A stretch of DNA of 64,000 bases from NCBI RefSeq assembly GCF_014196625.1, contig NZ_JACIDZ010000012.1, positions 119,581-183,580 on the forward strand, read 5' to 3'. Origin of the DNA: Martelella radicis. GTDB taxonomy: Bacteria > Pseudomonadota > Alphaproteobacteria > Rhizobiales > Rhizobiaceae. Numbering within the stretch: the stretch's first letter is position 1; each line of letters opens with the position of its first letter. A program made the translations under genes and the position numbers. A model generated the notes under the pieces. The model worked only from the letters and a program-made list of their open reading frames with translations, was not told the origin of the DNA and searched no databases. Below, piece by piece: positions 33,920 through 51,372 of this stretch.

Positions 33920-34450
33920 ATGGCGATGCGCTGGTATATTGTTCATGCCTATTCCAACTTCGAAAAGAAGGTGGCCGAGGCAATCGAGGAGAAGGCCAAG
34001 CAGAAGGGCCTCGATCATTTCTTCGATCGTATCCTCGTCCCGACCGAAAAGGTCGTCGAAGTCCGTCGCGGCCGCAAGGTCGATTCGGAACGCAAGTTTT
34101 TCCCGGGCTATGTTCTGGTGCGGGCAGACCTCAATGACGAGGTCTTCCACCTGATCAAGAACACGCCGCGGGTAACCGGTTTTCTCGGTAGCGACCAGAA
34201 GCCTGTACCGATTCCGGATTCCGAGGCCGAGCACATTCTCGGCCAGGTTCAGGAAGGCGTCGAGCGCCCGAAGGCGACCGTGTCTTTCGAAATCGGCGAG
34301 AATGTCCGCGTTTCCGACGGCCCGTTCGCCTCGTTCAACGGCGTCGTGCAGGATGTCGACGAGGAGCGCGCCCGCCTGAAGGTCGAGGTCTCGATCTTCG
34401 GCCGCGCAACGCCGGTCGAACTGGAATACGCCCAGGTCGAAAAAGTTTGA
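33920..34450 (+). CDS. nusG: Transcription termination/antitermination factor NusG
   Basis: 176 aa. The NGN domain (about 1-115) begins MRWYIVHAYSNFEKKVAEAI and carries the RNA-polymerase contact FFPGYVLV. The C-terminal KOW domain (about 125-176) includes GENVRVSDGPFASFNGVVQDVD. NusG binds RNA polymerase and Rho or ribosomal protein S10. A GGGGAGAAGC ribosome site precedes ATG 33920. Confidence 0.98.
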   Translation: MAMRWYIVHAYSNFEKKVAEAIEEKAKQKGLDHFFDRILVPTEKVVEVRRGRKVDSERKFFPGYVLVRADLNDEVFHLIKNTPRVTGFLGSDQKPVPIPDSEAEHILGQVQEGVERPKATVSFEIGENVRVSDGPFASFNGVVQDVDEERARLKVEVSIFGRATPVELEYAQVEKV

Positions 34451-34592
34451 TTTTTGCCCCTCGGGGCAATTTCGCGTGGAAGGGCAGGGCGCTTAGCCGG
34501 TGTCCATCAAACCCGCACCACGCAACCGCAGCCGCCGGCAGGTGCCGGCATGATGGGCCGGCAAGCCGGTCCGAGATGAGAAAGGCAGAGTA

Positions 34593-35021
34593 ATGGCTAA
34601 GAAAGTTGCAGGCCAGCTCAAGTTGCAGGTCCCGGCAGGTTCGGCAAATCCGTCCCCGCCGATCGGTCCCGCTCTTGGTCAGCGCGGCATCAATATCATG
34701 GAATTCTGCAAGGCGTTCAATGCCGCCTCGCAGGAAATGGAAAAGGGCATGCCCATCCCGGTAATCATTACCTATTACCAGGACAAGTCCTTTACCTTCG
34801 TCATGAAGCAGCCCCCGGTCGCTTACTTCCTGAAGAAGGAAGCGAAGATCAAGTCGGGTTCCAAGACCCCGGGCAAGGCGAGCGCAGGTTCGATCTCCTC
34901 CGAGCAGGTCCGCAAGATCGCGGAAGCCAAGATGAGCGACCTGAACGCCGCCGATATCGAAGGCGCAATGCGCATGGTCGAGGGCTCCGCCCGCGCCATG
35001 GGCCTGGAAGTGACGGGTTGA
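34593..35021 (+). CDS. rplK: 50S ribosomal protein L11
   Basis: 142 aa, full length. Conserved N-terminal region [20 protein letters not shown] and the loop [17 protein letters not shown] identify L11, which binds the GTPase-associated centre of 23S rRNA and is needed for RelA activation. The gene starts 142 bp after nusG, with AGAAAGGCAGAG as ribosome site. It is followed after 5 bp by rplA. Confidence 0.98.
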   Translation: MAKKVAGQLKLQVPAGSANPSPPIGPALGQRGINIMEFCKAFNAASQEMEKGMPIPVIITYYQDKSFTFVMKQPPVAYFLKKEAKIKSGSKTPGKASAGSISSEQVRKIAEAKMSDLNAADIEGAMRMVEGSARAMGLEVTG

Positions 35022-35026
35022 TTGCC

Positions 35027-35722
35027 ATGACGAAGATTGCAAAGCGTATTCAGAAGACCCGCGAGGGCATCGACGTCAACAAGCTTTACCCGCTTTCCGA
35101 GGCCGTTCAGATGGTCAAGGAACGGGCTGTTGCCAAGTTCGACGAATCCATCGAAATCGCGATGAACCTGGGCGTTGACCCGCGTCACGCCGACCAGATG
35201 GTCCGCGGCGTCGTCAACCTGCCGAACGGCACGGGCAAGAGCGTCCGCGTTGCCGTGTTCGCCCGCGGCCCGAAGGCTGATGAAGCCAAGGAAGCCGGTG
35301 CGGATGTCGTCGGCGCGGAAGACCTCGTCGAGCAGGTTCAGGCCGGCAATATCGACTTCGACCGTTGCATCGCGACCCCGGACATGATGCCGCTCGTCGG
35401 CCGTCTCGGTAAGGTTCTCGGGCCCCGCGGCATGATGCCGAACCCGAAGGTCGGCACCGTCACCATGGACGTGAAGGCCGCCATCGAAGCCTCCAAGGGC
35501 GGCGCTGTCGAGTTCCGCGTCGAAAAGGCCGGTATCGTGCATGCCGGCGTTGGCAAGGCCTCGTTTGACGTAAGCGCGCTGGAAGAAAACATCCGCGCCT
35601 TCGCCGATGCCGTCGTCAAGGCAAAGCCGGCCGGCGCCAAGGGCAACTACGTCAAGCGCGTCGCGCTGTCGTCGACGATGGGCCCGGGCGTCAAGATCGA
35701 CTTCTCGTCGGTCAACGCTTAA
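35027..35722 (+). CDS. rplA: 50S ribosomal protein L1
   Basis: 231 aa from ATG 35027, 5 bp after the rplK stop. Typical L1 sequence, including [25 protein letters not shown] and [16 protein letters not shown]1 forms the L1 stalk at the ribosomal E site and represses its own operon in enterobacteria. Hairpins begin shortly after its stop (from 35734), before the rplJ leader. Confidence 0.98.
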   Translation: MTKIAKRIQKTREGIDVNKLYPLSEAVQMVKERAVAKFDESIEIAMNLGVDPRHADQMVRGVVNLPNGTGKSVRVAVFARGPKADEAKEAGADVVGAEDLVEQVQAGNIDFDRCIATPDMMPLVGRLGKVLGPRGMMPNPKVGTVTMDVKAAIEASKGGAVEFRVEKAGIVHAGVGKASFDVSALEENIRAFADAVVKAKPAGAKGNYVKRVALSSTMGPGVKIDFSSVNA

Positions 35723-35733
35723 GTTTTGAATTT

Positions 35734-35808
35734 CCGGAAGCGATTGTCTTCCGGTGAAAAGTTTCCGGGCTCCAGGGCCCGGAAAATGACCGGGACGAAA
35801 ATCCCGGT
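35734..35808 (+). terminator. Cluster of three hairpins between rplA and rplJ
   Basis: Consecutive stems CCGGAAG/CTTCCGG (35734-35754), TTTCCGGGC/GCCCGGAAA (35762-35785) and ACCGGGA/TCCCGGT (35789-35808) lie just after rplA. None has a full U-tract. They probably separate or process the rplKA and rplJL transcripts. Confidence 0.45.
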
Positions 35809-35854
35809 TTCCTGTCCGAGATTGCAGGTGGGCAACCTTAATTCAATGCCTGCA

Positions 35855-36066
35855 TGAGACGGGTGAGACCAATTTTCCCGCGATGGAAGGCGGCAAGCCT
35901 CCTGCGGTTAAGTTCGGTTCGAACCTGGTGTGCCTAGGCGCTTGAGAAATCGCGCGCCGAAGGGGGCAGGATCCTCGAGCGTCGCTTGGGATCTTGGGTC
36001 AAAGCAAGTCCCTAGCGGCAAAGGCAACCGACAGGTCCGTCAATGGGCCTGTCAACTGGAGATAGG
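35855..36066 (+). promoter_or_regulatory. Ribosomal protein L10 leader (autoregulatory mRNA)
   Basis: The roughly 210 nt before the GTG start of rplJ are well suited to the L10 leader, an mRNA structure bound by the L10(L7/L12) complex to shut down rplJL translation. Supporting features are position, GC-rich pairing segments and a kink-turn-like stretch in the centre. Exact boundaries are approximate. Confidence 0.6.
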
Positions 36067-36068
36067 CA

Positions 36069-36587
36069 GTGGAAAGAGCGGAAAAACGCGAATTCGTCAC
36101 GGAACTGAACGAAGTCTTTAAGGCTTCCGGCTCGGTTGTCGTGGCCCACTATGCCGGTGTCACCGTTGCGCAGATGAACGACTTCCGTTCGAAGATGCGT
36201 GAAGCGGGCGGCACTGTCAAAGTCGCGAAGAACCGCCTGGCCAAGATTGCCCTTCAGGGTACGGAGTCCGAGGGAATGGCTGACCTGTTCACAGGTCAGA
36301 CGCTCATCGCTTATTGCGATGACCCGGTGACGGCTCCGAAGGTCTGCATGGATTTCGCCAAGGGCAACGACAAGCTCGTTGTCATCGGCGGCGCCATGGG
36401 GGCAACCGTGCTCGATGCTGATGGCGTCAAGTCGCTTGCGACGATGCCTTCGCTGGACGAGCTGCGTGCGAAGCTGGTTGGTATGATCCAGACCCCGGCG
36501 ACCCGCATCGCGACGATTGCTTCTGCACCCGCAAGCCAGCTTGCGCGCGTGCTCAACGCCTACGCCACGAAGGACGAAGCCGCTTGA
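36069..36587 (+). CDS. rplJ: 50S ribosomal protein L10
   Basis: 172 aa starting with GTG 36069 after ACTGGAGATAGGCA. Family features include [25 protein letters not shown] at the N-terminus and a C-terminal helix ([16 protein letters not shown]) that holds L7/L12 dimers. L10 forms the base of the ribosomal stalk and represses its own mRNA through the leader. The rplL gene begins 66 bp downstream. Confidence 0.97.
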   Translation: MERAEKREFVTELNEVFKASGSVVVAHYAGVTVAQMNDFRSKMREAGGTVKVAKNRLAKIALQGTESEGMADLFTGQTLIAYCDDPVTAPKVCMDFAKGNDKLVVIGGAMGATVLDADGVKSLATMPSLDELRAKLVGMIQTPATRIATIASAPASQLARVLNAYATKDEAA

Positions 36588-36653
36588 GGCGGTTTTTCGC
36601 TGTTTATGAAATTTCGACCCAGTTCGAACCAAACACACTGAAGGAAGACTAAC

Positions 36654-37031
36654 ATGGCTGATCTCGCCAAAATCGTAGACGAACTTTCTGAACTGACGGT
36701 TCTCGAAGCCGCTGAACTGTCCAAGATGCTCGAAGAGAAGTGGGGCGTTTCCGCCGCTGCTCCGGTCGCCGTTGCTGCTGCCGGTGGTGCTGGCGAAGCT
36801 GCTGCCGCTGCTGAAGAGAAGACCGAATTCGACGTTGTCCTGGCTGAAGCCGGCTCCAACAAGATCGGCGTCATCAAGGAAGTTCGCGCCATCACCGGTC
36901 TCGGCCTCAAGGAAGCCAAGGAACTCGTCGAGAGCGCTCCGAAGGCTATCAAGGAAGCCGTTTCCAAGGGCGAAGCCGAAGAGCTCAAGGGCAAGCTGGA
37001 AGCAGCTGGCGCCAAGGTCGAGCTCAAGTAA
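36654..37031 (+). CDS. rplL: 50S ribosomal protein L7/L12
   Basis: 125 aa. N-terminal dimer domain (1-30), Ala/Gly-rich hinge (about 36-55) and C-terminal factor-binding domain ([33 protein letters not shown]). Stalk protein recruiting translation factors. Strong AAGGAAG ribosome site precedes the ATG, consistent with its four-copy stoichiometry. Two hairpins follow before rpoB. Confidence 0.98.
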   Translation: MADLAKIVDELSELTVLEAAELSKMLEEKWGVSAAAPVAVAAAGGAGEAAAAAEEKTEFDVVLAEAGSNKIGVIKEVRAITGLGLKEAKELVESAPKAIKEAVSKGEAEELKGKLEAAGAKVELK

Positions 37032-37050
37032 GCTTTACTTTACTGTTCCG

Positions 37051-37133
37051 CGGGCGGGCGCAAGCCTGCCCGTGGGGCGACAATTGAACTGAAACCATTA
37101 CCCAAAGTCCCATTTCGGGCCTTTGGGTAATGG
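37051..37133 (+). terminator. rplL-rpoB intergenic hairpins (attenuator/processing site)
   Basis: The first stem, CGGGCGGGC/GCCTGCCCG, is at 37051-37072. The second is a perfect 13-bp stem, CCATTACCCAAAG/CTTTGGGTAATGG, at 37095-37133, whose loop can form a further CCC/GGG pair. In E. coli the same gap holds a partial terminator and an RNase III site that reduce rpoBC expression relative to rplJL. This is probably the equivalent. Confidence 0.65.
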
Positions 37134-37318
37134 GTTCTCTTCAGGACCCTTTCGACGGGCAGCGCTGCCGGCAACGGCCTGACGCTCGGATAGTCGAGAA
37201 ATTATGGAGATCGAGCCTTTCCGGCGGAATTGGAAAAGGCTCTCAAATAACGACGGAGCCGACTGGCCATCGGTACCCGTCTGTTGCAGGCCCGGATGCA
37301 GATTGACAAGGAGCGACG

Positions 37319-41461
<4,143 letters not shown>

Positions 41462-41651
41462 GATCAGAACACGGTGCGCCCGCCGCCAAAAGCCGGGCGC
41501 ACCTTTGACACCGAGCGCATGGTAAGCGCGAAGTGTCATTTTTGCCGCATTTAGCGGCTATCACCGTTTCAAGAGACATGAGTTCCGGCATCGGGGTTTG
41601 GCCGGAATGATCTGTCAGCAAGGGCGATGCCGCCCAGTCAAGGAGACAGGC

Positions 41652-45860
<4,209 letters not shown>

Positions 45861-45911
45861 GCGCCGGCTCCGGGCCTTGCGCCCGGTCGCTTTCAAGCTC
45901 ATCAATGTCTG

Positions 45912-45937
45912 AGGCCGCCGATTTCGGCGGCCTTTTT
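45912..45937 (+). terminator. Rho-independent terminator after rpoC
   Basis: AGGCCGCCG-ATTT-CGGCGGCCT followed by TTTT, 52 bp after the rpoC stop. It closes the rpoBC transcript. Confidence 0.9.
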
Positions 45938-45951
45938 CATTTTCTGCTAAA

Positions 45952-45967
45952 ATGCTAACGTTAGCAT
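45952..45967. promoter_or_regulatory. 16-bp perfect palindrome upstream of the EAL gene
   Basis: ATGCTAACGTTAGCAT is a perfect dyad located between the rpoC terminator and the EAL gene, about 97 bp before its start. It resembles a dimeric operator; no regulator lies next to it. Confidence 0.45.
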
Positions 45968-46063
45968 CTTCTGTTTGCGCGGGTCTTGTCGTCGCCCATT
46001 CGATGGAAGAATGATTGTCGGAGCGATTTGCGCTTTTGCAGGCTGGCTCGGGAGGCTGCCTCG

Positions 46064-47662
46064 ATGGCGCGACTGCGGAGAGGACGCGCTGTGGAGGTCG
46101 GCAGGCGCAACATCTGGATCATCGGTCTCGTCTGGGCGTTCGTGGGCGGGATATGTTCCCTGCTGATCGCGGAATTCTTTCAAAACCATACTGCCGACGA
46201 ATATGTCGACTACTATGGCTCCGATGTCTTTCGCAATGCCGTTTCCGTCGCCGAAACCGGTTTGACGGTGTTGGGCACGCTCGACCAGTCTCCCGATGAA
46301 CCATGCTCGGCAAGCGATGTGGAAGCCATGCGCAGCATCGTTTTCAGTGTCCCGTTTCTGGCCGATGTCGGACGCTTGCAGGATGGGAAACTGGTCTGTA
46401 CCGGGATATGGGGCGAACTCGCGGCGCCCGTGACCATGCCGCCCCGCTCGAAGGTCATTGCCGTCAACGGGACGATCCTATGGAAAGCAACCGACGGCAT
46501 TGTCCCGGCGGGCCTCACGGCCGATATGGCCTCTTTCGGAAACAGCGTCGTCATGACCGAGCCGAGCGCGTTTGCGCGCTACGAACACCCGGAGTCGCGT
46601 CTTGCCGCACTCGTACTGACGCATGACGGCAGCCATATCTTTCAGTCCTTCGGAGAAACCGAAGGACTGCCTCAATTGCTTGGACAAAAGAGCGACTGGT
46701 ATCGTCTCGCACGGCGCCGGGTCTATTCGCGGTGCAATGACCATGTCGATGTCTGCGTGGTCGCGGCCTATAACGCGCCGCCCATGTTTCGCGCCGCACC
46801 CTTCGATTTTCTGCTTGTCCTGGCCGGCGGCGTTGCTGTCGGCGGAGGCATCGGCCTCTGGCATGCACGGCTCTATCGCGAAAGTTTGTCCTGGCGCTAC
46901 AAGCTGCAACGGGCGCTCGATGACGATCGACTGATCGTCCATTATCAGCCGATCGTCAGGCTCACCGATAACACGCTGCGCGGCGCCGAGGCGCTTGTTC
47001 GGTTGGTTGATTTTGACGGGACGATGATTCCGCCTGACCAGTTTATCCCTGCCGCCGAGACATGTGGTTTCATCCGACAGATCACGCGGAGCGTCGTGAG
47101 GCAGACATTGCTCGACATGGCTGCGCATTTGTCGGCGGATTCCAGTTTCTATGTCAGCATCAATGTCGCCGCAGAAGATATCTTGAGTCCTGATTTCCTT
47201 TTGTTCCTGAAAAGCGAGACAGAAGACTACGGGATTGCGGCCGGACAGGTTGCGCTGGAACTGACCGAGCGTTCGACCGCCAGCCATGACAGGTTGACCG
47301 AGGCCATGGAGGCATTCAACAGACGGGGATACAAGATCCTGATCGATGATTTCGGAACAGGTTATTCCAACCTTGCCTATATCGCCCGCATGCCGATAAC
47401 GGGGATCAAGGTCGACCGGATGTTTACCCAGGCGCTCGACCAGCAGGCGATCGGCGGCGTGATCGTCAGCAAGGTCTGCGAGATCGCCGAGGCGCTAGAC
47501 GTGACGCTGATCTGCGAGGGCGTGGAAACAAGGGAACAGGCCGCGACGCTTCTTGCCATCTATCCTGAAGTCTGCGCCCAGGGCTTCCTGATCGGGCGGC
47601 CGATGCCGGCAGAAGCGTTTTCGCACGCTTTCCCCGCAGCCTCTCATGCCGAGGGGGTATGA
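46064..47662 (+). CDS. CSS-motif EAL-domain cyclic-di-GMP phosphodiesterase
   Basis: 532 aa from ATG 46064, preceded by GGGAGG; an in-frame ATG at 45986 is possible. Two membrane segments (about 17-37 and 248-266) bracket a periplasmic CSS-type domain with C81-S82 and further cysteines C112, C224 and C231, a layout known from PdeB/PdeC proteins that sense periplasmic redox through disulfide formation. The cytoplasmic EAL domain (about 285-525) has EALVR (309), ELTE, IDDFGTGYS, KVDR and CEGVE, so it looks active. There is no GGDEF domain. It is convergent with the ABC permease, 8 bp apart. Confidence 0.9.
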   Translation: MARLRRGRAVEVGRRNIWIIGLVWAFVGGICSLLIAEFFQNHTADEYVDYYGSDVFRNAVSVAETGLTVLGTLDQSPDEPCSASDVEAMRSIVFSVPFLADVGRLQDGKLVCTGIWGELAAPVTMPPRSKVIAVNGTILWKATDGIVPAGLTADMASFGNSVVMTEPSAFARYEHPESRLAALVLTHDGSHIFQSFGETEGLPQLLGQKSDWYRLARRRVYSRCNDHVDVCVVAAYNAPPMFRAAPFDFLLVLAGGVAVGGGIGLWHARLYRESLSWRYKLQRALDDDRLIVHYQPIVRLTDNTLRGAEALVRLVDFDGTMIPPDQFIPAAETCGFIRQITRSVVRQTLLDMAAHLSADSSFYVSINVAAEDILSPDFLLFLKSETEDYGIAAGQVALELTERSTASHDRLTEAMEAFNRRGYKILIDDFGTGYSNLAYIARMPITGIKVDRMFTQALDQQAIGGVIVSKVCEIAEALDVTLICEGVETREQAATLLAIYPEVCAQGFLIGRPMPAEAFSHAFPAASHAEGV

Positions 47663-47670
47663 TCGGCCCT

Positions 47671-48816
47671 TCAGTCCAGCGTCTTGTTGAAACGGCTGAC
47701 GGCGATGGCGATGGCGACGAGCGCGATGGCTGCCAGCATGGCGCTGTCGAAGCCGAGCACCTTGATGTTCGCGCCCTTCAGCATGATCGCCCGCACGATC
47801 CTGAGGTAATGGGTCAGCGGCAGGATCTCTCCCAGATATTGCGCCCAGCGCGGCATGCCGTCGAAGGGGAACATGAAGCCGGAAAGCAGAATGCTCGGCA
47901 GGAAGAACATCATCGACATCTGCACGGCCTGAAGCTGGTTCTTCGCGACCGTGGAGAACGTGTAGCCTATCGACAGATTGGTGACGACGAAGAGCAGGGT
48001 CAGTAGCGCCAGCGACCATGGGTCACCTAGGATCGGAACGTCGAAGATGAACAGGCCCGAGGTGATGATCAGGGCCGCCTGGAAGGCGCCGACGAAGACA
48101 TAGGGCATGATCTTTCCCATCATGATCTCGATCGGCCGGATCGGCATGGCGAGCAGGTTTTCCATCGTGCCGCGTTCGATCTCGCGGGTGACGGCAAGCG
48201 CCGTGAAGATCAGCAGCGTCATCGTCAGGATGGTGCCGAGCAGGCCGGGCACGATGTTGAGCGTCGACTTGCCCGCCGGATTGTAGCGGCGGTGCTGGAT
48301 GATGTTGAAGGCCGGCTGCTGGGGCTCTGCGATTGCAATGCCGTGCAGGCCGGTAAGGGCGGTGGAGACCACGCCCGAAAGCGCGCCGAGCGCGGAGGAG
48401 GCGGCGACCGGGTCCGTCGCATCGGCCGCCACCAGCAGGGAAGGGGACTGCCCGCGTCTGAGATCGCGCTCGAAATCCGGCGGGATCTCGACGACGAACA
48501 GGACCTCGCCCGACTCGAGCAACCGGTCCATGTCCGCATCACTGGTGACGATGCCGGTGATGTTGAAGAAGTCGGTATTTTCCAGCGATGCCAGGATGGC
48601 GCGGGAGGCATCCGTGCTTTCCGACAGCATGACGGCTGTCGGCAGGTGGTGCGGGGTCGTGTTGATGGCGAAGCCGAACAGCAGAAGCTGCATGATCGGC
48701 AGCATGATCATCATGCCCATGGTCAGCCGGTCGCGCGTCATCTGGATGAATTCCTTGACCGTCATCGCCCAGAAGCGGCGGAAGGCGGGAAAACGTTGTG
48801 GTCGTTCATCCGTCAT
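47671..48816 (-). CDS. ABC-2 type exporter permease (YbhR/YhhJ-like)
   Basis: 381 aa. One N-terminal transmembrane helix (about 30-50), a large periplasmic domain (about 55-180) and five C-terminal helices, the ABC2_membrane_3 layout. It is the last gene of a four-gene unit with TetR, HlyD-like adaptor and ATPase; its start overlaps the ATPase stop by 11 bp. Only one permease is present, whereas the E. coli YbhGFSR system has two, so a homodimer is likely. Substrate unknown. Confidence 0.92.
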   Translation of the reverse strand: MTDERPQRFPAFRRFWAMTVKEFIQMTRDRLTMGMMIMLPIMQLLLFGFAINTTPHHLPTAVMLSESTDASRAILASLENTDFFNITGIVTSDADMDRLLESGEVLFVVEIPPDFERDLRRGQSPSLLVAADATDPVAASSALGALSGVVSTALTGLHGIAIAEPQQPAFNIIQHRRYNPAGKSTLNIVPGLLGTILTMTLLIFTALAVTREIERGTMENLLAMPIRPIEIMMGKIMPYVFVGAFQAALIITSGLFIFDVPILGDPWSLALLTLLFVVTNLSIGYTFSTVAKNQLQAVQMSMMFFLPSILLSGFMFPFDGMPRWAQYLGEILPLTHYLRIVRAIMLKGANIKVLGFDSAMLAAIALVAIAIAVSRFNKTLD

Positions 48817-49741
48817 CGAAATTGTCCTTCGAGGCGTTCATCATGTAGATGAAGGCATCCTCCAGCGTCGCCTCGCTCGGGCGGCATTCGGTATCGGGGC
48901 GGTCGCGATAGGGTTGAACGGCGCGCTCGAGCGCCGCTTTGTCATGCCCGCAAACGTGAAGTGACGAGCCGAAGGGGGCGACGAGATCGACGCCGTCGGC
49001 CTTTTCCAGTTCCGCCTGAAGGTCATGAACATGGGCACCGGTGATCAGGTAGCTCTCGAGCTTCGAGGCGGCCACAACCTCCTTCACCGTGCCGGTCACC
49101 ATCAGCTTGCCATAGGCCATGTAGGCGATCTCGTGGCAGCGCTCGGCCTCGTCCATATAGTGGGTGGAGACCAGGACGGATAGGCCGTCTGCGGCCAGCG
49201 CATGGATTTCGGCCCAGAATTCGCGCCGCGCCTTGGGATCGACGCCGGCTGTCGGCTCGTCGAGCAGCAGCAGGTCTGGGTCGGGCAGGGTACAGGCCCC
49301 GAGCGCGAGCCGTTGTTTCCATCCGCCGGAAAGATTGCCGGCAAGCTGCTTTTCCCGTCCGCCAAGGCCGAGCCGCTCGATCGCGTCCGAAACCTTCTTG
49401 CGCGGATCCCGCAGGCCGTGGATGCGGGCGACGAAATCGAGGTTCTCGCGGATCGTCAAGTCTTCATAGAGTGAAAAGCGTTGGGTCATGTAGCCGACAT
49501 GGCGGCGGAGCCGCTCGCCGTCGCGGGTGATGTCATAGCCAAGGCAGGTTCCGGAGCCGCTGTCGGGCGTCAGAAGGCCGCAGAGCATGCGGATCGTGGT
49601 GGTCTTGCCCGAACCGTTGGGCCCGAGAAAGCCGTGGATCGTGCCCTTGCGCACATTCATGGTCAGGTGGTCGACCACGGTGCGCCCGCCGAAGCTCTTG
49701 GTCAGTCCCTCGACGGATATGACGTTTTCCTCCGCAGCCAT
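48806..49741 (-). CDS. ABC exporter ATPase
   Basis: 311 aa, a single nucleotide-binding domain: Walker A GPNGSGKTT (about 36-44), signature NLSGGWKQRLALG, Walker B LLLDEPTAGVD and switch His in VSTHYMDE. After about residue 225 comes a DUF4162-like tail. It powers the permease at 47671. Its ATG overlaps the adaptor stop by 1 bp (TGATG). E. coli YbhF is a fused double ATPase, unlike this half-size form. Confidence 0.94.
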   Translation of the reverse strand: MAAEENVISVEGLTKSFGGRTVVDHLTMNVRKGTIHGFLGPNGSGKTTTIRMLCGLLTPDSGSGTCLGYDITRDGERLRRHVGYMTQRFSLYEDLTIRENLDFVARIHGLRDPRKKVSDAIERLGLGGREKQLAGNLSGGWKQRLALGACTLPDPDLLLLDEPTAGVDPKARREFWAEIHALAADGLSVLVSTHYMDEAERCHEIAYMAYGKLMVTGTVKEVVAASKLESYLITGAHVHDLQAELEKADGVDLVAPFGSSLHVCGHDKAALERAVQPYRDRPDTECRPSEATLEDAFIYMMNASKDNFDDG

Positions 49742-50703
49742 CAGCGCGCCTCCGTCTCGACATTGACCGGAAGACCGACGGCAAGCGCCGCGGGGTCTTC
49801 AGGTCGCGCCTTCAGCCGGTAGACCATCTTGGCGCGCTCCTCGCGCGAGAAGATCTCCGGCGGGGTATATTCGGCGTCCCTGGCGATGAAGAAGACAGTG
49901 GCGTCCTGCGGACGGCAGCCGTCGCAGGTGATGCGCACCCTGTCGCCGACCGCAAGCGAAGCCCGCTCGCGCTCGGGCACGAAGAATTCGATCTTGATGT
50001 TTTCCGGCGGTAGCAGCGCGACGACCGGGCGGCCCGCCGGCACCACTTCGCCAGTCCGATAGTAAATCAGCTCAATGCTGCCGGTCGCAGGCGCCATGAC
50101 CGTCTTCAGCGAAAGCGCTGCGTCGGCGGCGGAAAGCTCCGCGCGCGCGGCGGCAACGCTCTGCTCCGCCTGTTCGATCTGCTGGTCGCGCTGCGGCAGT
50201 TCGCCAAGAGCGATCTGCGCGTTGATCTTGTCGAGCGCGGCCTTGGCCTGCGCGTAGGAACTGACGGCGCTGTCGAGATTGGCCTTGGTGCCGCTTTCCT
50301 GCTGGAACAGAGACCGCGCCCGCGTCAGGGATTTGTCGGCATAGTCGAGCGCCGCCTCTGCCTCCTTGCGCGAGGCTTCGAGCGCTTCCAGTTGTTCCTG
50401 CCGGTCCTGCGGGGCGCGGGCGAGCGAGAGGGCCGCCCTTGCCTTTTCGAGGTTGGCGCGAGCGGTTTCGACCGCGGCCCTGTCGGTGTCCGCTTCAAGC
50501 GAAAACAGCAATTGCCCGGTTTCGGCTTCATCGCCCTCTTCGACGGTGAGTTCCGTCAGCCGCGCGGTGTTGGGCGCGCCGATATAGAGCGCGTCCGCCT
50601 CGACCCAGCCGAGAAAGCCGTGGTCTTCGGCGGGGCGGAACAGCGCAAAGCCCGCGCCGGCGGCAGCGGCGAGCAGGACGGCGATGATGATAATGCGCTT
50701 CAT
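49741..50703 (-). CDS. HlyD-family periplasmic adaptor (YbhG-like)
   Basis: 320 aa. An N-terminal membrane anchor or signal (about 3-20), barrel-sandwich hybrid halves (ADALYIGAPNTARLTELTVEEGD and VMAPATGSIELIYYRTGEVV) and a long central coiled coil (about 75-200), as in YbhG/EmrA adaptors. It links the ABC exporter to an outer-membrane channel such as TolC. Its start overlaps the TetR stop by 4 bp (ATGA), so expression follows the regulator. Confidence 0.92.
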   Translation of the reverse strand: MKRIIIIAVLLAAAAGAGFALFRPAEDHGFLGWVEADALYIGAPNTARLTELTVEEGDEAETGQLLFSLEADTDRAAVETARANLEKARAALSLARAPQDRQEQLEALEASRKEAEAALDYADKSLTRARSLFQQESGTKANLDSAVSSYAQAKAALDKINAQIALGELPQRDQQIEQAEQSVAAARAELSAADAALSLKTVMAPATGSIELIYYRTGEVVPAGRPVVALLPPENIKIEFFVPERERASLAVGDRVRITCDGCRPQDATVFFIARDAEYTPPEIFSREERAKMVYRLKARPEDPAALAVGLPVNVETEAR

Positions 50704-51326
50704 GGGGCTTCCCCCTCGGCTGGCTTGAACAGGGTATCGAGATAGAAATCGAATGCGGCATCAAGGTCGAGATCGCCGTAGCGGGCGAAATTCGCGTTCC
50801 AGATCACCGACAACAGCGCCGGCGCGAAGATGACCTGCGGGACCTTGAGCACCTCGGTCGAGCGCAATTCGCCGCGCGCTTCTGCCCGTTCCAGAACGCG
50901 CAGGATGAGGGCGAGGCCGGAGCGGATGATGTTCTCGTGGTAGAATTCGGCAATCTCGGGGAAATTGCGCATTTCCATCGCCATCAATTGCACCAGATCG
51001 CGTTTCTCCGTGCCGAGAATCTCCGTCTTGAGCAGGTCGAAGAAGATGCCCAGCGTCTCGCGCGGGGTCAGCTGCGCTTCCTCGAGCCTTGCATGCGCCG
51101 TCATCAGCAGCGGGCCGAGCGCCTCGCTGATCAGCGATTTGAACAGGCTCTCCTTGTCCGGGAAATAGAGATAGACCGTGCCCTTGCCGATGCCGGCATG
51201 CCGGGCGATATCCTCGATGCGCGCGTTGGCAAAACCCTTTTGCGTGAAGACGGCAAGGGCTGCATCCATGATGGACTTGCGGCGGGCCTCGGGAGCGAGT
51301 GATCGGCGTTTTGGCGCTTTGTTCAT
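50700..51326 (-). CDS. TetR family regulator of the ABC exporter (CecR/YbiH-like)
   Basis: 208 aa. N-terminal HTH (about 14-60; IEDIARHAGIGKGTVYLYFPDKESLF) and a C-terminal ligand domain resembling TetR_C_11-type regulators. It is the first gene of the HlyD-ABC operon, with translational overlap, and a 24-bp near-perfect dyad sits 23 bp upstream of its start. It probably represses the whole operon until an exported compound is bound. Ribosome site GAAAGGATAGG precedes ATG 51326. Confidence 0.92.
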   Translation of the reverse strand: MNKAPKRRSLAPEARRKSIMDAALAVFTQKGFANARIEDIARHAGIGKGTVYLYFPDKESLFKSLISEALGPLLMTAHARLEEAQLTPRETLGIFFDLLKTEILGTEKRDLVQLMAMEMRNFPEIAEFYHENIIRSGLALILRVLERAEARGELRSTEVLKVPQVIFAPALLSVIWNANFARYGDLDLDAAFDFYLDTLFKPAEGEAP

Positions 51327-51348
51327 GGCAGAGCCTATCCTTTCCGGA

Positions 51349-51372
51349 TTATGACTGACCAGTCAGTCATAA
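51349..51372. promoter_or_regulatory. TetR-type operator upstream of the exporter operon
   Basis: TTATGACTGAC and GTCAGTCATAA flank a 2-bp centre: an 11-bp inverted repeat in the promoter region of the operon starting at 51326. Its inner TGAC-type repeats are typical of TetR-family sites. Binding by the adjacent TetR protein is inferred. Confidence 0.7.
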
